Below are positions 52,526 through 62,619 of a DNA stretch of 64,000 bases, piece by piece (within the stretch, counting starts at the first letter, position 1; each line of letters opens with the position of its first letter). The translations under genes and the position numbers were made by a program. This DNA is from Shewanella oncorhynchi (lineage in GTDB: Bacteria; Pseudomonadota; Gammaproteobacteria; Enterobacterales; Shewanellaceae): positions 62,001-126,000 of the forward strand of contig NZ_JABAEB010000005.1 of NCBI RefSeq assembly GCF_012584455.1, in the 5' to 3' direction. Under the pieces are notes generated by a model that worked only from the letters and a program-made list of their open reading frames with translations, did not search any database and was not told where the DNA came from.

Positions 52526-53080
52526 TTAATTCAGTTGCCTAATTTGTTTTGCAGGGTTGCATGCAACCACTGTTTTGGCAGCGACATTTTTAGTTACTAC
52601 GGCGCCAGCACCGATGACGGCATCATCACCAATATTGATTCCTGGCATTATGATTGCGCCGCCGCCAATCCATACCCGTTTACCGATGTGAATCGCTTTA
52701 GCGGTTTCCAAACCTGAGCAACGTAGCTCGGCATCAAGTGGGTGACTTGAGGTATAAAACTGTACATTGGGACCAATCATAGTCTGTTCATCAATAAAAA
52801 TGGGGGCATTATCCTGCAAGGTGACATTGACATTGATGAACACTCTGTCAGCAAGAGTGAGATTGATGCCATAACTGATAAAAATCGGCGTGGAGATAGT
52901 TGCAGCAGGCGATTTAAGGGGCAGAAGTTGTTGGCAGAGTTGGGCGTACTCAGTGCTATTTTGAGCAATTGTTTGATTTAATTGTCGATTCAGTCGCTGC
53001 TGTTGTGTTCTTAAACTTAAGAGTTCGCTGTCAAGACAATCATATTCTTGGCCTGTGATCATCTTTTGGAATTCAGTCAT
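52526..53080 (-). CDS. Sugar O-acetyltransferase, maltose/galactoside acetyltransferase type
   Basis: About 184 residues. N-terminal Mac segment (MTEFQKMITGQEYDCLDSEL) and the left-handed beta-helix of hexapeptide repeats: FINVNVTLQDNAPIFIDEQT, MIGPNVQFYTSSHPLDAELR, KAIHIGKRVWIGGGAIIMPG, INIGDDAVIGAGAVVTKNV. The SHPLDAELR loop includes the catalytic His of the LacA/Maa group. It moves acetyl from acetyl-CoA to a sugar, here unknown. ATG at 53080 has gaaaga upstream and begins the family domain; a longer reading to 53125 adds no homology. Divergent from rsuA. Confidence 0.9.
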   Translation of the reverse strand: MTEFQKMITGQEYDCLDSELLSLRTQQQRLNRQLNQTIAQNSTEYAQLCQQLLPLKSPAATISTPIFISYGINLTLADRVFINVNVTLQDNAPIFIDEQTMIGPNVQFYTSSHPLDAELRCSGLETAKAIHIGKRVWIGGGAIIMPGINIGDDAVIGAGAVVTKNVAAKTVVACNPAKQIRQLN

Positions 53081-53221
53081 AGCATCTTTCCCTATGGTGA
53101 TTACTGTCAATGCGTAAGGGCTCATATAGAAACACAGCTCGCGTTGAGCAGCAATTCTTTGCCCTTTGAACTGGTCGGCTTCATAATACGGCAGTTTTCT
53201 TTATTGAAGTTGAGTATTAAC

Positions 53222-53911
53222 GTGCGTTTAGACAAATTTATCTGTGAGAGTACCTCACTGACTCGCTCATTAGCGAAAAAAGCCTTGCATCGCGGTGATA
53301 TTACTTGTGATGGCTTAGTCGTTAAAGACTCGGGTTTTAAAGTGACTGAAGGTATGTGTGTTTGCCTTGAAGGCGAGCCGATTGTCTTAGTGGGCGAGCG
53401 TTATTTAATGCTTAACAAACCGGTAGACACTATTTGCTCGACGATAGATGAAACCTACCCTTCGGTATTGAGCTTAGTGGATGTGCCTAAGCCAGAAACT
53501 TTGCACATTGCTGGTCGTTTAGATGCTGACACTACAGGACTTGTGTTGATTACCAGTGATGGCCAATGGTCGCATAAGATCACCTCACCGAAGAAAGAAT
53601 GTGGCAAACGTTATTTAGTGCAACTCGCTGAGCCTGTGGATGCTCGTTTGATTGCGGTATTTGCCGCTGGCGTTGAATTGCGCGGTGAAGATGGTCTAAC
53701 TAAGCCGGCGTTACTGGAGATTATTGATCCACAATTAGTGCGATTAACTATCACCGAAGGTAAGTATCATCAAGTGAAGCGTATGTTTGCCGCTGTGGGC
53801 AATCATGTGCAAGGGTTGCATCGTGAAAGTGTAGGGCAAATTGAATTAGACCCCTCCTTAGCACTGGGTGAATGGCGATATTTGACGGCTGAAGAGATAG
53901 CTTCAGTCTGA
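53222..53911 (+). CDS. rsuA: 16S rRNA pseudouridine(516) synthase
   Basis: 229 residues. N-terminal S4-like RNA-binding domain (RLDKFICESTSLTRSLAKKA, residues 2-60) and the RsuA pseudouridine synthase domain with the catalytic Asp in HIAGRLDADTTGLVLITSDG (near residue 102), LTKPALLEIIDPQLVRLTIT and EGKYHQVKRMFAAVGNHV. It modifies U516 of 16S rRNA. The start is GTG at 53222 (MRLDKF as in E. coli), with ttgag 8 nt upstream. Sequence before it, open from 53048, is not part of the protein and lies over the divergent acetyltransferase start. Terminator at 53925. Confidence 0.95.
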   Translation: MRLDKFICESTSLTRSLAKKALHRGDITCDGLVVKDSGFKVTEGMCVCLEGEPIVLVGERYLMLNKPVDTICSTIDETYPSVLSLVDVPKPETLHIAGRLDADTTGLVLITSDGQWSHKITSPKKECGKRYLVQLAEPVDARLIAVFAAGVELRGEDGLTKPALLEIIDPQLVRLTITEGKYHQVKRMFAAVGNHVQGLHRESVGQIELDPSLALGEWRYLTAEEIASV

Positions 53912-53924
53912 TGAGTTTGATATA

Positions 53925-53961
53925 AAAAATGCCGCTCGAGTTTTACTTTGGCGGCATTTTT
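53925..53961. terminator. Terminator between rsuA and the DUF4097 gene
   Basis: Stem aaaaatgccgc/gcggcattttt with a 15-nt loop and flanking A/T runs, shared by convergent genes. Confidence 0.85.
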
Positions 53962-53982
53962 ATTTGTGCTAAATAGCTTTTA

Positions 53983-54939
53983 TTACTGTTTCTTTAAAAT
54001 CAGATGACCGCTGATGGTATTCATCTTCACGTTGGCTGCACCAGAGCCTGTTTGGAATGATAACTCTGTGCTTGGTACATATTTTTGTTTTTGCGGTACA
54101 TCTTGGGTTAAACCGTTGTTGATTTTTCCACCAGGACCACCATCTAAGTTGAAGCTGGCATCGGGAACATCATTAAAGATCACGGTAATATCGCCACTCA
54201 CACTTTCTAAATTCGCTTTGTTGAAGTTTTTAGCGAGTGACACTTGTGAATCTCCGCTGACGGTTCTGAGCTCGATTTCCTTGGTGACACTAAAGTTAGC
54301 ATTCACTTCACCTGAGACTTGTTCAATCGTGACTTTTTCTGCCTGAGTGTGGCTTTTTAAGTCACCGCTAACGAGGCGATAATTCATTTCTCCTTTACTG
54401 TCAGTGTCCTGAATCGTGCCGGATACGGTTTCTAATTTGATTTTTCCATCAAGTGCTTTGGTCGTGATATCACCAGAGACTGTATGTAACTCAGGTTTAC
54501 CACTTAAGTTGTTGGCGTTGATATTGCCGCTTACCGTATTCAAATCTAGTTCACCTTGAGTTTCGGCAACTTGCAGATTGGCAGATATGGTATCTGCACT
54601 GAGTTTAACCGTTTTTGGGACTTTAATGGTGAGCTGTGATCCTTTGTCATTATTGCCATTATAGTGGCGAGGCATCTTGTCTTCGATATTGAGACTATTT
54701 CCCTGTTGCTCAAACACAAAGCCTTCGCTCAATTCATCTAATGTGCCAGTGACACTCACTTCACTCTTATCCCATGTTTGAATGGTCACATCACCGCGTT
54801 GGACTTTGATCTGCAGTTGAGTGTCGCTGCTGACACTTAACTGTTTATCAACGCTTTGTGCTGCTAACACATTGCCCATTAAGCCTAAACAGAGTGTCGA
54901 AACCAATAGGCTAGCTTTAGTGAGATTGAGGTTACTCAT
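53983..54939 (-). CDS. DUF4097 family beta-strand repeat protein
   Basis: 318 residues with a signal peptide (LLVSTLCLGLMGNVLAAQS, cut near residue 26). The mature part is a series of ~20-residue repeats with TVSG cores (LDLNTVSGNINANN, ELHTVSGDITTKAL, LETVSGTIQDTD, YRLVSGDLKSH, EQVSGEVNANF, LRTVSGDSQVSL, LESVSGDITVIF). These give a right-handed beta-helix of the DUF4097 adhesin-like family. Periplasmic or surface location is inferred. Its start overlaps the stop of the anti-sigma-like gene by 4 nt (ATGA), so the three genes at 53983-56053 form one operon. Confidence 0.9.
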   Translation of the reverse strand: MSNLNLTKASLLVSTLCLGLMGNVLAAQSVDKQLSVSSDTQLQIKVQRGDVTIQTWDKSEVSVTGTLDELSEGFVFEQQGNSLNIEDKMPRHYNGNNDKGSQLTIKVPKTVKLSADTISANLQVAETQGELDLNTVSGNINANNLSGKPELHTVSGDITTKALDGKIKLETVSGTIQDTDSKGEMNYRLVSGDLKSHTQAEKVTIEQVSGEVNANFSVTKEIELRTVSGDSQVSLAKNFNKANLESVSGDITVIFNDVPDASFNLDGGPGGKINNGLTQDVPQKQKYVPSTELSFQTGSGAANVKMNTISGHLILKKQ

Positions 54940-55520
54940 AGGGTGTTTCCTTGTGTCGAGTTTCTAATGGGTAATTTTTGGCCCTGTTGTAATAGGTCGA
55001 GCTCACGCTGCTGCACCCAAAGCCACAGTTGCCAAAGTTGTTTATCGGTTGGATTCGCTTGTAAAGCTTGGTAAATCTGTGTTGCCGCGAGCCTTAGCTC
55101 AGTTAAACCTTGCTCAACGGGTGCGCTGAAGCTGCTCGTTTGCCACATTAGCGCATTTGGCGCCTGTTCTAGGTTGTCCACTTGCGCTTGGTGTGATGTT
55201 GCAATTTGGGTGAGTAATAAATGTAAGGCCGCATCCCCTGGTTGCTCTGGCATAGCTTGGTTCTGGGCAAGCTCTGTCTGCTGCATTATGAATGAGTTGA
55301 AATAGGGCAATTGGGTATATCCCAATGCCGCTAGAATAATAAACGAAGCCGCTATCGCCCAAGCGTGACTCTTCTGGGATTTGTACGTTTGGGGTATCAA
55401 CGTTTTATCCATGCGTTTTTCAATGCCTTGCCACAGATCATGTGTAGGCGACATCTCTTTGGGCGCGCTATTGATCAATTGCTCAAGCTGTTGTTCACGG
55501 GAAAGCGGCGTTAACGTCAT
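54936..55520 (-). CDS. Probable anti-sigma factor (membrane protein)
   Basis: 194 residues. The cytoplasmic N-terminus (EQLINSAPKEMSPTHDLWQG, IEKRMDKTL) is followed by one membrane helix (HAWAIAASFIILAALGYTQL, residues ~48-67) and a periplasmic helical part rich in Gln (LLLTQIATSHQAQVDNLEQA). The layout is that of ECF anti-sigma proteins, though I see no zinc-binding ZAS motif. Its ATG shares one base with the sigma factor stop (TAATG), and it overlaps the DUF4097 start by 4 nt, so translation is coupled on both sides. Role inferred from position. Confidence 0.75.
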   Translation of the reverse strand: MTLTPLSREQQLEQLINSAPKEMSPTHDLWQGIEKRMDKTLIPQTYKSQKSHAWAIAASFIILAALGYTQLPYFNSFIMQQTELAQNQAMPEQPGDAALHLLLTQIATSHQAQVDNLEQAPNALMWQTSSFSAPVEQGLTELRLAATQIYQALQANPTDKQLWQLWLWVQQRELDLLQQGQKLPIRNSTQGNTL

Positions 55521-56053
55521 TACAGCATCTCCTGTAGTAGTTGCTTAGCTCTATGGTATTGGGTCTTGCTGGTACCGACGGCAATGCCGAGTAAGTCAGC
55601 GATTTCATCATGTTGATAACCTTCGATTGCACAGAGTACGAAAACCATGCGAGCGCGTTCTGGCAGTTTGAAAATTAACTTATCTAATCCGCTATAGCTG
55701 CTATCAGGGCTTAAGGGTTCAGTTTCTTGTTCCAGCGGAATAAATCGTGACCAAAAGGACTTTTGTTTACGAATGCTGCTCAATGCTTGATTGACACAAA
55801 TACTGTGTAACCAAGTGGAAAACTGACTCTCACCTCGAAATTGTGGCAACTTCTGCCACACTAAAATAAAACACTCTTGGGTTATTTCTTCAGCCATAGC
55901 GCTATGGCCGCAAAGGCGCAGTGATAGGGCGTAAATACGTTGGTAATGGCTTTGATACAGCAACTTGAAGGCAGTTCTGTCTCCTTGGCTCGCTAAGGTG
56001 ACCAGTTCAAAGTCAGACATTGAGCCATTGAGTGGGAGGATCCCTGCTGTCAC
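55520..56053 (-). CDS. ECF-type RNA polymerase sigma factor
   Basis: 177 residues. Region 2 is seen in LVTLASQGDRTAFKLLYQSH, IYALSLRLCGHSAMAEEITQ, ECFILVWQKLPQFRGESQFS and TWLHSICVNQALS; region 4 in KLPERARMVFVLCAIEGYQH, DEIADLLGIAVGTSKTQYHR, AKQLLQEML. GTG at 56053 is preferred, with aggaa 6 nt upstream; a Met 12 codons in is an alternative. Co-transcribed with an anti-sigma and a DUF4097 protein, so it likely responds to an envelope signal. The operon may be self-controlled from the 439-bp upstream region. Confidence 0.92.
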   Translation of the reverse strand: MTAGILPLNGSMSDFELVTLASQGDRTAFKLLYQSHYQRIYALSLRLCGHSAMAEEITQECFILVWQKLPQFRGESQFSTWLHSICVNQALSSIRKQKSFWSRFIPLEQETEPLSPDSSYSGLDKLIFKLPERARMVFVLCAIEGYQHDEIADLLGIAVGTSKTQYHRAKQLLQEML

Positions 56054-56492
56054 TGTAATTTCCTGCCATAATGATTGAGTGTTGTAGTTTTGACGCAGTG
56101 GGCGCTACAAAAGGTTTGGAACCTTAAAAAATATATTTTATTTAGATTAATTATCCAGCGTAACATTTTTGTAATTTGTAGTAGAATTCGCCCGAAAAAG
56201 TACTGCTAAGCTAATGAAGTAATTCATTTTATATCAATTGATATTATGACACTTACATCTGCTTTGAGACGGTATATTTAACGTAATTAAAACGAAATAC
56301 TTTGTTGTAACGGTAGGGTATCACCTTGAAGAACTAAGTTAAAAATAATGCGGTACTCACAGTATGGGAGCTTAAATCGACAAGCTATCAAAGTATTTGA
56401 TGTGAACTTTTAATGTATTGCTATGTTTGCGCTGTTAAAGGCTTAATTTCCAGCTATCTTTTTAAGATAGATTATATATTCGGGGACTTTCT
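56054..56492. other. AT-rich divergent intergenic region
   Basis: It holds the promoters of the sigma factor operon and the chemoreceptor at 56493. Visible elements are a perfect 14-bp palindrome atatcaattgatat (56231-56244), whose protein is unknown, and a small hairpin ctatctt/aagatag (56454-56470) close to the chemoreceptor's ribosome site. No gene is evident. Confidence 0.4.
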
Positions 56493-58355
56493 ATGCTAAT
56501 CCGCTCAAAGTTGTTACTCAGTGCTGCAGTGTCTATTTCGGCACTAATTGCCATGTTTGGATTACAACTCTATTCAAATTCGGTGAAATCGGAACTTTCT
56601 AACGCGGCTCAAAGTGTGCTTGATTTAGAGCGCGACGTCTTAATTTTGCGTAAAAATGAAAAGGACTTTTTCGCTCGCAAGGATTTGAAATATGTCGAGC
56701 TGCATAAGCAAAGCCACATGGCTATCGACAGTATTGTCCCTGAGTTAGAGAAAGTCTTTAAAGAATATGGGGTATCGACTGCCTCACTTGAAAGTTTTGA
56801 CCGTAATTTAAATCAGTATCAAGCCGCTTTTTCTGAAGTGGTGCAGCTACAACAAGAGATTGGCTTAACACCTAAAACAGGTTTGTACGGTACGTTACGA
56901 GCTGCGGTGCATAACGTTGAAACGCTACTCAAGGAATTTGATCAGCCCGCACTCGAAGCCGCAATGCTGCAACTTAGGCGTAACGAAAAGGATTTTATGC
57001 TGCGTCGTGAGCTAAGTTATGTCGAAACCTTCGATACTAATATTGGTAAGTTTAATGACAAGCTTCGTGCCTCGAGTATCGATATTGATACTCAACGAAA
57101 AATTGAAGAGCTTATTACTCAATATCAAAAGGATTTCAAAAGCTTAATTAATAAAGAACAGCAGCTTGGTTTGACCGAAAATGACGGTACTATGGCGCGA
57201 GTTTTAGCTGCAAACCAGCAAACTGAGAGCAGTACGAGTGACTTGAAAAACTTAGCTCTTAAGGCCATTGATGATGCTGAGAGTAGTAGTGTTAATGTCG
57301 GTATTACTGTGTTTATCTTTATTGCGTTACTACTATCAATCATTACCTACTTGATTATCCGCAGTATTATCGCGCCTGTTGAGCGTATCACTCAGATCAT
57401 TTCTCGCATTGAGGTGAGTAAAGATCTGACATTGAGGTGTGATGCTTCTACCCAAGATGAACTTGGTAAAATTGCACAGCATTTCAATAGCATGGTGAGT
57501 AGCTTCCAACAGCTGATTGAGCAAGTGATTGAGTCGGTCGCAACGATTAACACTTCCTGTAAACGTGTTTCAGAAAATGCCATGCTCGCCTCCGAAGGTG
57601 TGGGTCAACAACTTAATGAGACCGACATGGTCGCAACAGCAATCACTGAGATGGGCGCAACGATTGAGGAAATCGCTAAAACAACCGAATTAGCGGCATC
57701 AAAAGCGGGTCAGACCCACGATAATGCCCAAAGTGGTCAATTAGAGGTTGAGCAAACGATACATAAAATCCAGTCACTTGCTGAGCAGTTGAATAGCTCA
57801 GCAGCGGTCGTTAACGAATTGGAACGTGACAGCGAGACTATCGGTAGCGTGCTAGATGTGATCCGCGGCATTGCTGAGCAGACTAACCTTTTAGCCTTGA
57901 ACGCCGCGATTGAAGCGGCGCGTGCGGGTGAGCAAGGCCGTGGTTTTGCTGTGGTTGCCGATGAAGTGCGTAACTTAGCGATGCGGACGCAATCGTCAAC
58001 CCAAGAGATTGCTAACATCATTCAAACGCTGCAGACGCGTACCCGATCGATTGTGCAATTGATGGAATCTAGCCAAAAACAAGGCGTTGAAAGCGCTGAA
58101 CAAGCGGCAAGTGCAGGCGCTTTATTGAAGCTTATCAATAACGACGTGCGTAATATTATGGACATGAGTACTCAAATTGCGGCGGCTATTGAAGAGCAAA
58201 GTATGGTGGCGGCCGAAGTGAACAAGAACGTGGTGGTGATCCGCGATATCGCTGAGGAGTCATCCCATGCGGCAGATGCAAATGCGTCCGCATCGGATGA
58301 GCTTAAGGCGCAGGCTGAGTTCTTATTCCGTGCGGTGAGTAATTTTAAAATCTAA
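56493..58355 (+). CDS. Methyl-accepting chemotaxis protein with helical bimodular (HBM) sensor
   Basis: 620 residues. Two membrane helices ([20 protein letters not shown], ~5-25; [20 protein letters not shown], ~275-295) flank a large all-helical periplasmic domain (~30-270). Its paired motifs ([18 protein letters not shown] at ~51 and [18 protein letters not shown] at ~160) mark the HBM sensor of McpS-type receptors that bind C2-C4 organic acids. HAMP and the signalling hairpin follow ([20 protein letters not shown]). Ligand is inferred from the family, not shown. No che genes adjacent. Terminator at 58414. Confidence 0.93.
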   Translation: MLIRSKLLLSAAVSISALIAMFGLQLYSNSVKSELSNAAQSVLDLERDVLILRKNEKDFFARKDLKYVELHKQSHMAIDSIVPELEKVFKEYGVSTASLESFDRNLNQYQAAFSEVVQLQQEIGLTPKTGLYGTLRAAVHNVETLLKEFDQPALEAAMLQLRRNEKDFMLRRELSYVETFDTNIGKFNDKLRASSIDIDTQRKIEELITQYQKDFKSLINKEQQLGLTENDGTMARVLAANQQTESSTSDLKNLALKAIDDAESSSVNVGITVFIFIALLLSIITYLIIRSIIAPVERITQIISRIEVSKDLTLRCDASTQDELGKIAQHFNSMVSSFQQLIEQVIESVATINTSCKRVSENAMLASEGVGQQLNETDMVATAITEMGATIEEIAKTTELAASKAGQTHDNAQSGQLEVEQTIHKIQSLAEQLNSSAAVVNELERDSETIGSVLDVIRGIAEQTNLLALNAAIEAARAGEQGRGFAVVADEVRNLAMRTQSSTQEIANIIQTLQTRTRSIVQLMESSQKQGVESAEQAASAGALLKLINNDVRNIMDMSTQIAAAIEEQSMVAAEVNKNVVVIRDIAEESSHAADANASASDELKAQAEFLFRAVSNFKI

Positions 58356-58413
58356 TGCGTAGAAGCCAGTTTACATCTGATGATCAGAAGCTGGCTTAAA
58401 AAATACACTAACA

Positions 58414-58441
58414 AAAACGCACTCCGAGGAGTGCGTTTTTA
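58414..58441. terminator. Terminator after the HBM chemoreceptor
   Basis: Stem aaaaacgcactcc/ggagtgcgttttt, between convergent chemoreceptor and prs genes. Confidence 0.9.
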
Positions 58442-58540
58442 TGTCTGAGTAATTAGCTCTGCAAGCTTAGTGATTCGTTAAAACAGCAAGCTGTGCATTG
58501 GAACCGCTCAGATTAGTCAGAACGTTCAGTAACAGAACTA

Positions 58541-59488
58541 TTAGTGACGGAACATGGCAGAAATAGACTCTTCGTTGCTTACGCGACGAATTGCCTCAGC
58601 CAGTACCGCAGACATAGTTAACTGAGTTACTTTAGCCACTTTCAACATTTCTGGGCTTAAAGGAACAGTGTCAGTCACAATCACTTCATCAATCACTGAG
58701 TTAGCGATATTTTCAGCCGCTTTGCCAGAGAACACTGGGTGAGTTGCGTAAGCAAATACGCGGTTCGCACCATGTTCTTTTAAGGCTTCAGCCGCTTTAC
58801 ACAGAGTGCCGCCTGTGTCGATCATATCGTCAACGATAATGCAGTCACGACCTTGAACATCACCAATGATGTGCATAACTTGCGCAACGTTCGCTTGTGG
58901 GCGACGTTTATCAATGATCGCTAAATCAGAATCATCCAACAGTTTTGCTACTGCGCGAGCGCGAACAACACCACCGATGTCTGGAGAAACAACGACTGGA
59001 TTATCTAAGTTCTTCGCTAACATATCCTCTAGTAGCACTGGGCTACCAAATACGTTATCAACAGGAACGTCGAAGAAACCTTGGATTTGCTCAGCGTGCA
59101 GGTCACAGGTCAGAACGCGGTCAACACCCACGCTAGACAGGAAATCGGCAACCACTTTTGCAGTAATAGGTACACGGGCGCTACGAACGCGACGGTCTTG
59201 ACGAGCATAACCAAAGTAAGGAATAACAGCTGTGATACGGCCAGCAGATGCACGGCGTAGCGCGTCAACCATAACGATGAGTTCCATCAGGTTGTCGTTT
59301 GTCGGCGCACAAGTGGATTGGATGATGAACACATCGGCCCCACGTACATTTTCGTTAATTTGGACACTGATTTCACCATCGCTGAAACGACCAACCACTG
59401 CGTCTCCGAGTTTGCAAAATAGACGATCGGCTATCTTTTTAGCGAGACTGGGGGTGGCGTTCCCAGCAAAGAGCTTGATGTCGGGCAC
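58541..59488 (-). CDS. prs: Ribose-phosphate pyrophosphokinase (PRPP synthase)
   Basis: 315 residues. It makes PRPP from ribose-5-phosphate and ATP for nucleotide, His and Trp synthesis. Features are [40 protein letters not shown], the flexible-loop [20 protein letters not shown] and the PRPP-binding [13 protein letters not shown]. Start is GTG at 59488 with gagg 8 nt upstream, typical of this gene. It is downstream of ispE, with a 112-nt gap that contains a structured inverted repeat. The lolB-ispE-prs order is conserved in gammaproteobacteria. Single essential-type gene. Confidence 0.97.
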   Translation of the reverse strand: MPDIKLFAGNATPSLAKKIADRLFCKLGDAVVGRFSDGEISVQINENVRGADVFIIQSTCAPTNDNLMELIVMVDALRRASAGRITAVIPYFGYARQDRRVRSARVPITAKVVADFLSSVGVDRVLTCDLHAEQIQGFFDVPVDNVFGSPVLLEDMLAKNLDNPVVVSPDIGGVVRARAVAKLLDDSDLAIIDKRRPQANVAQVMHIIGDVQGRDCIIVDDMIDTGGTLCKAAEALKEHGANRVFAYATHPVFSGKAAENIANSVIDEVIVTDTVPLSPEMLKVAKVTQLTMSAVLAEAIRRVSNEESISAMFRH

Positions 59489-59525
59489 TGTATGAACCTC
59501 AGGCGTTTGCTTTATATTTTAGTGG

Positions 59526-59589
59526 CTAGAGTAACGACGATGTAGGGACGGGAGGAACCCGAGGCGTTATCGTTAAGTGGTTACTCTAG
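59526..59589 (-). promoter_or_regulatory. Inverted repeat in the ispE-prs intergenic leader
   Basis: ctagagtaac (59526-59535) is a perfect complement of gttactctag (59580-59589). Inside, taacga and tcgtta extend the stem with a small bulge, leaving a loop with gggacggg. This would fold the RNA upstream of prs. No T run follows, so it is not a plain terminator; its role is unknown. Confidence 0.5.
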
Positions 59590-59600
59590 AAGAAAGTAGT

Positions 59601-60455
59601 TTAAGGGTGACTGAGTCGCGTGATGAGCGGCGAAAGATTCATCCCTTGTGCAACAAATCCTTGCATTTCAGACGGTAATTTCGCCAAGGCTGCGAGAGCT
59701 TGTTGCTTTTGTGTGAATTCCCCGAACACGCATGCGCCTGTTCCTGTCATTCTCGACGGCGCATATTCTAGCAGCCAGCCTAATGCCTTGGCAACTTGAG
59801 GGTATTTAGAAACGACTAGTTTTTGACAATCATTTGCCCAAGGTTGGTTCATTAAGGTATCTATGGCCAGTTTCGGGGTATCACGTGGTAAAAGTGGATC
59901 TTGGAATACTTCAGCGGTGGAAACATGGGCATCGGGTGCGATGATTAAGTACCAAGGCTCACTCGGATTTACCGCTTGTAAGCGTTCACCTACACCTTCG
60001 GCAAAAGCAGCGAAACCATGAATAAAAACAGGAATATCGGCTCCAAGTTTAAGGCCGATTTTAGCCAGTTCTTCGGTCGATAATTGTGTGTTCCATAACG
60101 TGTTCAGTGCCACTAAGGTGGTGGCAGCATCTGACGAGCCGCCACCTAAACCTCCGCCCATGGGTAGACGTTTATCCAACCAGATTTCGGCGCCGCCAGT
60201 AAAGCCTGTGGTTTGTTGTAATGATTTTGCGGCTCGCAGAATTAAGTTATCGCTATCGGCGACAACATTAGAGATATTGGAGTGCAAAATCAGTTCTGCG
60301 GTTTCAGTGACCTTAAAATCGAGCATGTCACAGTAATCAATAAACTGAAACAAGGTTTGCAGTTCATGATAACCATCTGCGCGGCGACCATTCACGTGTA
60401 AGAATAAGTTAAGCTTGGCTGGTGCTGGCCAATGGCGTGAAATTGCTGCGGGCAT
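59601..60455 (-). CDS. ispE: 4-diphosphocytidyl-2-C-methyl-D-erythritol kinase
   Basis: 284 residues of the GHMP kinase family, MEP isoprenoid pathway. ATP is used to phosphorylate the 2-hydroxyl of CDP-methylerythritol. N-terminal [20 protein letters not shown], the GHMP glycine loop [20 protein letters not shown] (~residues 88-107), and C-terminal [14 protein letters not shown] are the three family motifs. It starts 1 bp after the lolB stop and leads to prs after 112 bp, the standard lolB-ispE-prs cluster. Confidence 0.97.
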   Translation of the reverse strand: MPAAISRHWPAPAKLNLFLHVNGRRADGYHELQTLFQFIDYCDMLDFKVTETAELILHSNISNVVADSDNLILRAAKSLQQTTGFTGGAEIWLDKRLPMGGGLGGGSSDAATTLVALNTLWNTQLSTEELAKIGLKLGADIPVFIHGFAAFAEGVGERLQAVNPSEPWYLIIAPDAHVSTAEVFQDPLLPRDTPKLAIDTLMNQPWANDCQKLVVSKYPQVAKALGWLLEYAPSRMTGTGACVFGEFTQKQQALAALAKLPSEMQGFVAQGMNLSPLITRLSHP

Positions 60456-60456
60456 G

Positions 60457-61101
60457 CTAAGGTTTCTCTTCGAGTATGATTGCAGGCTTGCCGAGGGCTT
60501 GCCATTGATTCAATTGTAGTTTGAGTTGTAAGTCACCACGCTCAAGCTTTAATTGATGGGGCACGTTGGCGCCGCTCTGGGATTGCCAACTTAAAAATGT
60601 GACCTGCCAAGGCGGTGGGGTTTGAGTGTTCGTGAGCTGTTTGGGTTTGCCTTGGCTATCGCTTTCCAGTACTTGGTCATTCGGGCCAACTTGGCCGGTG
60701 ATCCATAAAGGTAAATCGGCCAAGGGGATGGACCAACCGCTGACGCGCTCGAGTAAACGCTGGGCATTATCGTCGCGAAAATCTTTGCCATCGATATGTA
60801 AATGGGCAGAGTTTGGGGTTGAGTTAAGCGTCAACACAGTTGTGCCTAGCATTGTCGTGAGAGTGAGTTCATCGCGATCTTCACTGTGGCGCCAGTAGAT
60901 ATTGGCACTGAGTTTATCGTCGGGAGTTTTTATCGCTAGTTTTCCCTGTAATTCCCAAGCTTTGGCTTGGCGCGCATCATTGACTGTGATTGGGCTTAAG
61001 TCAGTCATCGGCGGCAAGGTTTCACACCCCGCCAGTAAGAGTAGGGCGCTTAAGGTAAAACAAGAGAAAATGGTTTTTGTGAGGCGCTTCAAATTATTCA
61101 T
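60457..61101 (-). CDS. lolB: Outer-membrane lipoprotein LolB
   Basis: 214 residues. Signal peptide with lipobox LLAGC (Cys25), then the LolB fold: [60 protein letters not shown]. LolB accepts lipoproteins from LolA and inserts them in the outer membrane. First gene of the lolB-ispE-prs cluster, divergent from hemA over 253 bp. The promoters for both lie in that gap. Confidence 0.96.
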   Translation of the reverse strand: MNNLKRLTKTIFSCFTLSALLLLAGCETLPPMTDLSPITVNDARQAKAWELQGKLAIKTPDDKLSANIYWRHSEDRDELTLTTMLGTTVLTLNSTPNSAHLHIDGKDFRDDNAQRLLERVSGWSIPLADLPLWITGQVGPNDQVLESDSQGKPKQLTNTQTPPPWQVTFLSWQSQSGANVPHQLKLERGDLQLKLQLNQWQALGKPAIILEEKP

Positions 61102-61354
61102 CTATGACTGATATACCAAAGTCCTTATGATACGAGGGCTTGGAAAGAATACCAATGCCAAACGTAAAATTTCCATCGGCGGTCACTTAGATTTGCTCCC
61201 TTGGGACAAATTTTGCCTTACCTATTATTGATAGAAAATTTAGGTAAGAAGTTAGACCTTTATTCGGTTTTGTTAAGCGTATTCTGTTTTTAGTTGGGCC
61301 AATTCAGTAGAATGCCCTTATTAAGAGAGTCGCCAAGAATCTAGAAAGAGTCAG

Positions 61355-62605
61355 ATGAGCCTTGTAGCAATCGGTATTAACCATAAAACAGCCACGGTAG
61401 ACCTGCGTGAGAAAGTAGCCTTCTCTCCGGACAAAATTCATGACGCTATGAAGAGTCTGGCCAGTCGTACACGCTCGGGTGAAGCCGTTATTGTCTCGAC
61501 CTGTAATCGCACTGAGTTGTATTGCAACAACGGCGATGAGGCCGACATTATTGCGTGGCTTGAAGAATATCACGGCCTAGATCATGAGGATGTAGCACCT
61601 TGTCTCTATAACTATCACGGTCAAGATGCCGTAAGGCATTTGATGCGCGTAGCCTCTGGGCTCGATTCTTTGATCCTTGGTGAGCCGCAGATTCTCGGTC
61701 AAGTAAAGCAAGCGTTCGTTAAGGCCAAAGAGGCTGGTACGGTTGCGCTAACCATAGATAGACTCTTTCAGAATACTTTTTCAGTCGCTAAGAAAGTCCG
61801 CACTGACACTGAAATTGGCGCCGCCGCAGTTTCAGTGGCATTTGCCGCGGTAAGCATGGCGAAACATATTTTCTCATCGATATCGACCACTAAAGTACTG
61901 TTGATTGGCGCAGGTGAAACCATAGAACTGGTTGCGAAGCATCTTAAAGACAACGGCGTGGCTTCAATGGTCGTAGCAAATCGGACGTTAGAACGTGCCC
62001 AAGGCATGTGCGAGGAGTTTGGCGCAACAGCAATTACACTGGCGCAGATACCAGATTATCTCCCAAAAGCCGATATCGTGATATCCTCTACCGCCAGCCC
62101 TCTGCCTATCCTAGGTAAAGGCATGGTCGAAAAAGCGCTAAAGCAGCGTCGCCATCAACCTATGTTATTGGTTGATATAGCAGTTCCCCGGGATATTGAG
62201 CCGGAAGTCGCCGATTTGGATGACGCGTTTCTGTATACAGTGGACGACCTGCATAGCATTATTGAACAGAATATGGCTTCTCGAAAAGAAGCCGCCGAGC
62301 AAGCTGAAGTAATTACTGAAGAACAATCTTTCCTATTTATGGATTGGATCCGTTCTTTAGAGTCGGTCGACAGTATTCGCGAGTATCGCAGCCAGAGCAT
62401 GGCGGTAAAAGATGAGTTAGTGGAACGCGCCTTGAATAAATTAGCTCAGGGCTCAGACACTGAGCAGGTATTGATTGAACTAGCCAATCGCCTGACCAAC
62501 AAACTTATCCACGCACCGACACAGGCCCTCACGGCAGCGAGTCGTCAGGGCGATTTGAATACTCTCGGTCAGTTAAGATCAGCGCTTGGATTAGATAAAA
62601 ACTAA
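61355..62605 (+). CDS. hemA: Glutamyl-tRNA reductase
   Basis: 416 residues. First committed step of tetrapyrrole synthesis: reduces Glu-tRNA to glutamate-1-semialdehyde with NADPH. N-terminal catalytic domain with the active cysteine in [13 protein letters not shown] (Cys50) and [25 protein letters not shown] domain with [20 protein letters not shown] (~residues 185-205); C-terminal dimerisation helices. It is divergent from lolB and followed by prfA and prmC (14-nt and 2-nt gaps), as in E. coli. Confidence 0.97.
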   Translation: MSLVAIGINHKTATVDLREKVAFSPDKIHDAMKSLASRTRSGEAVIVSTCNRTELYCNNGDEADIIAWLEEYHGLDHEDVAPCLYNYHGQDAVRHLMRVASGLDSLILGEPQILGQVKQAFVKAKEAGTVALTIDRLFQNTFSVAKKVRTDTEIGAAAVSVAFAAVSMAKHIFSSISTTKVLLIGAGETIELVAKHLKDNGVASMVVANRTLERAQGMCEEFGATAITLAQIPDYLPKADIVISSTASPLPILGKGMVEKALKQRRHQPMLLVDIAVPRDIEPEVADLDDAFLYTVDDLHSIIEQNMASRKEAAEQAEVITEEQSFLFMDWIRSLESVDSIREYRSQSMAVKDELVERALNKLAQGSDTEQVLIELANRLTNKLIHAPTQALTAASRQGDLNTLGQLRSALGLDKN

Positions 62606-62619
62606 GGTTAGCGAGTTAA

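Noticed and set aside
59489..59600. tRNA gene between ispE and prs
   Set aside because: Some bacteria have a tRNA-Gln here, but no cloverleaf or GTTCxA-type T arm was found; only an inverted repeat is visible.
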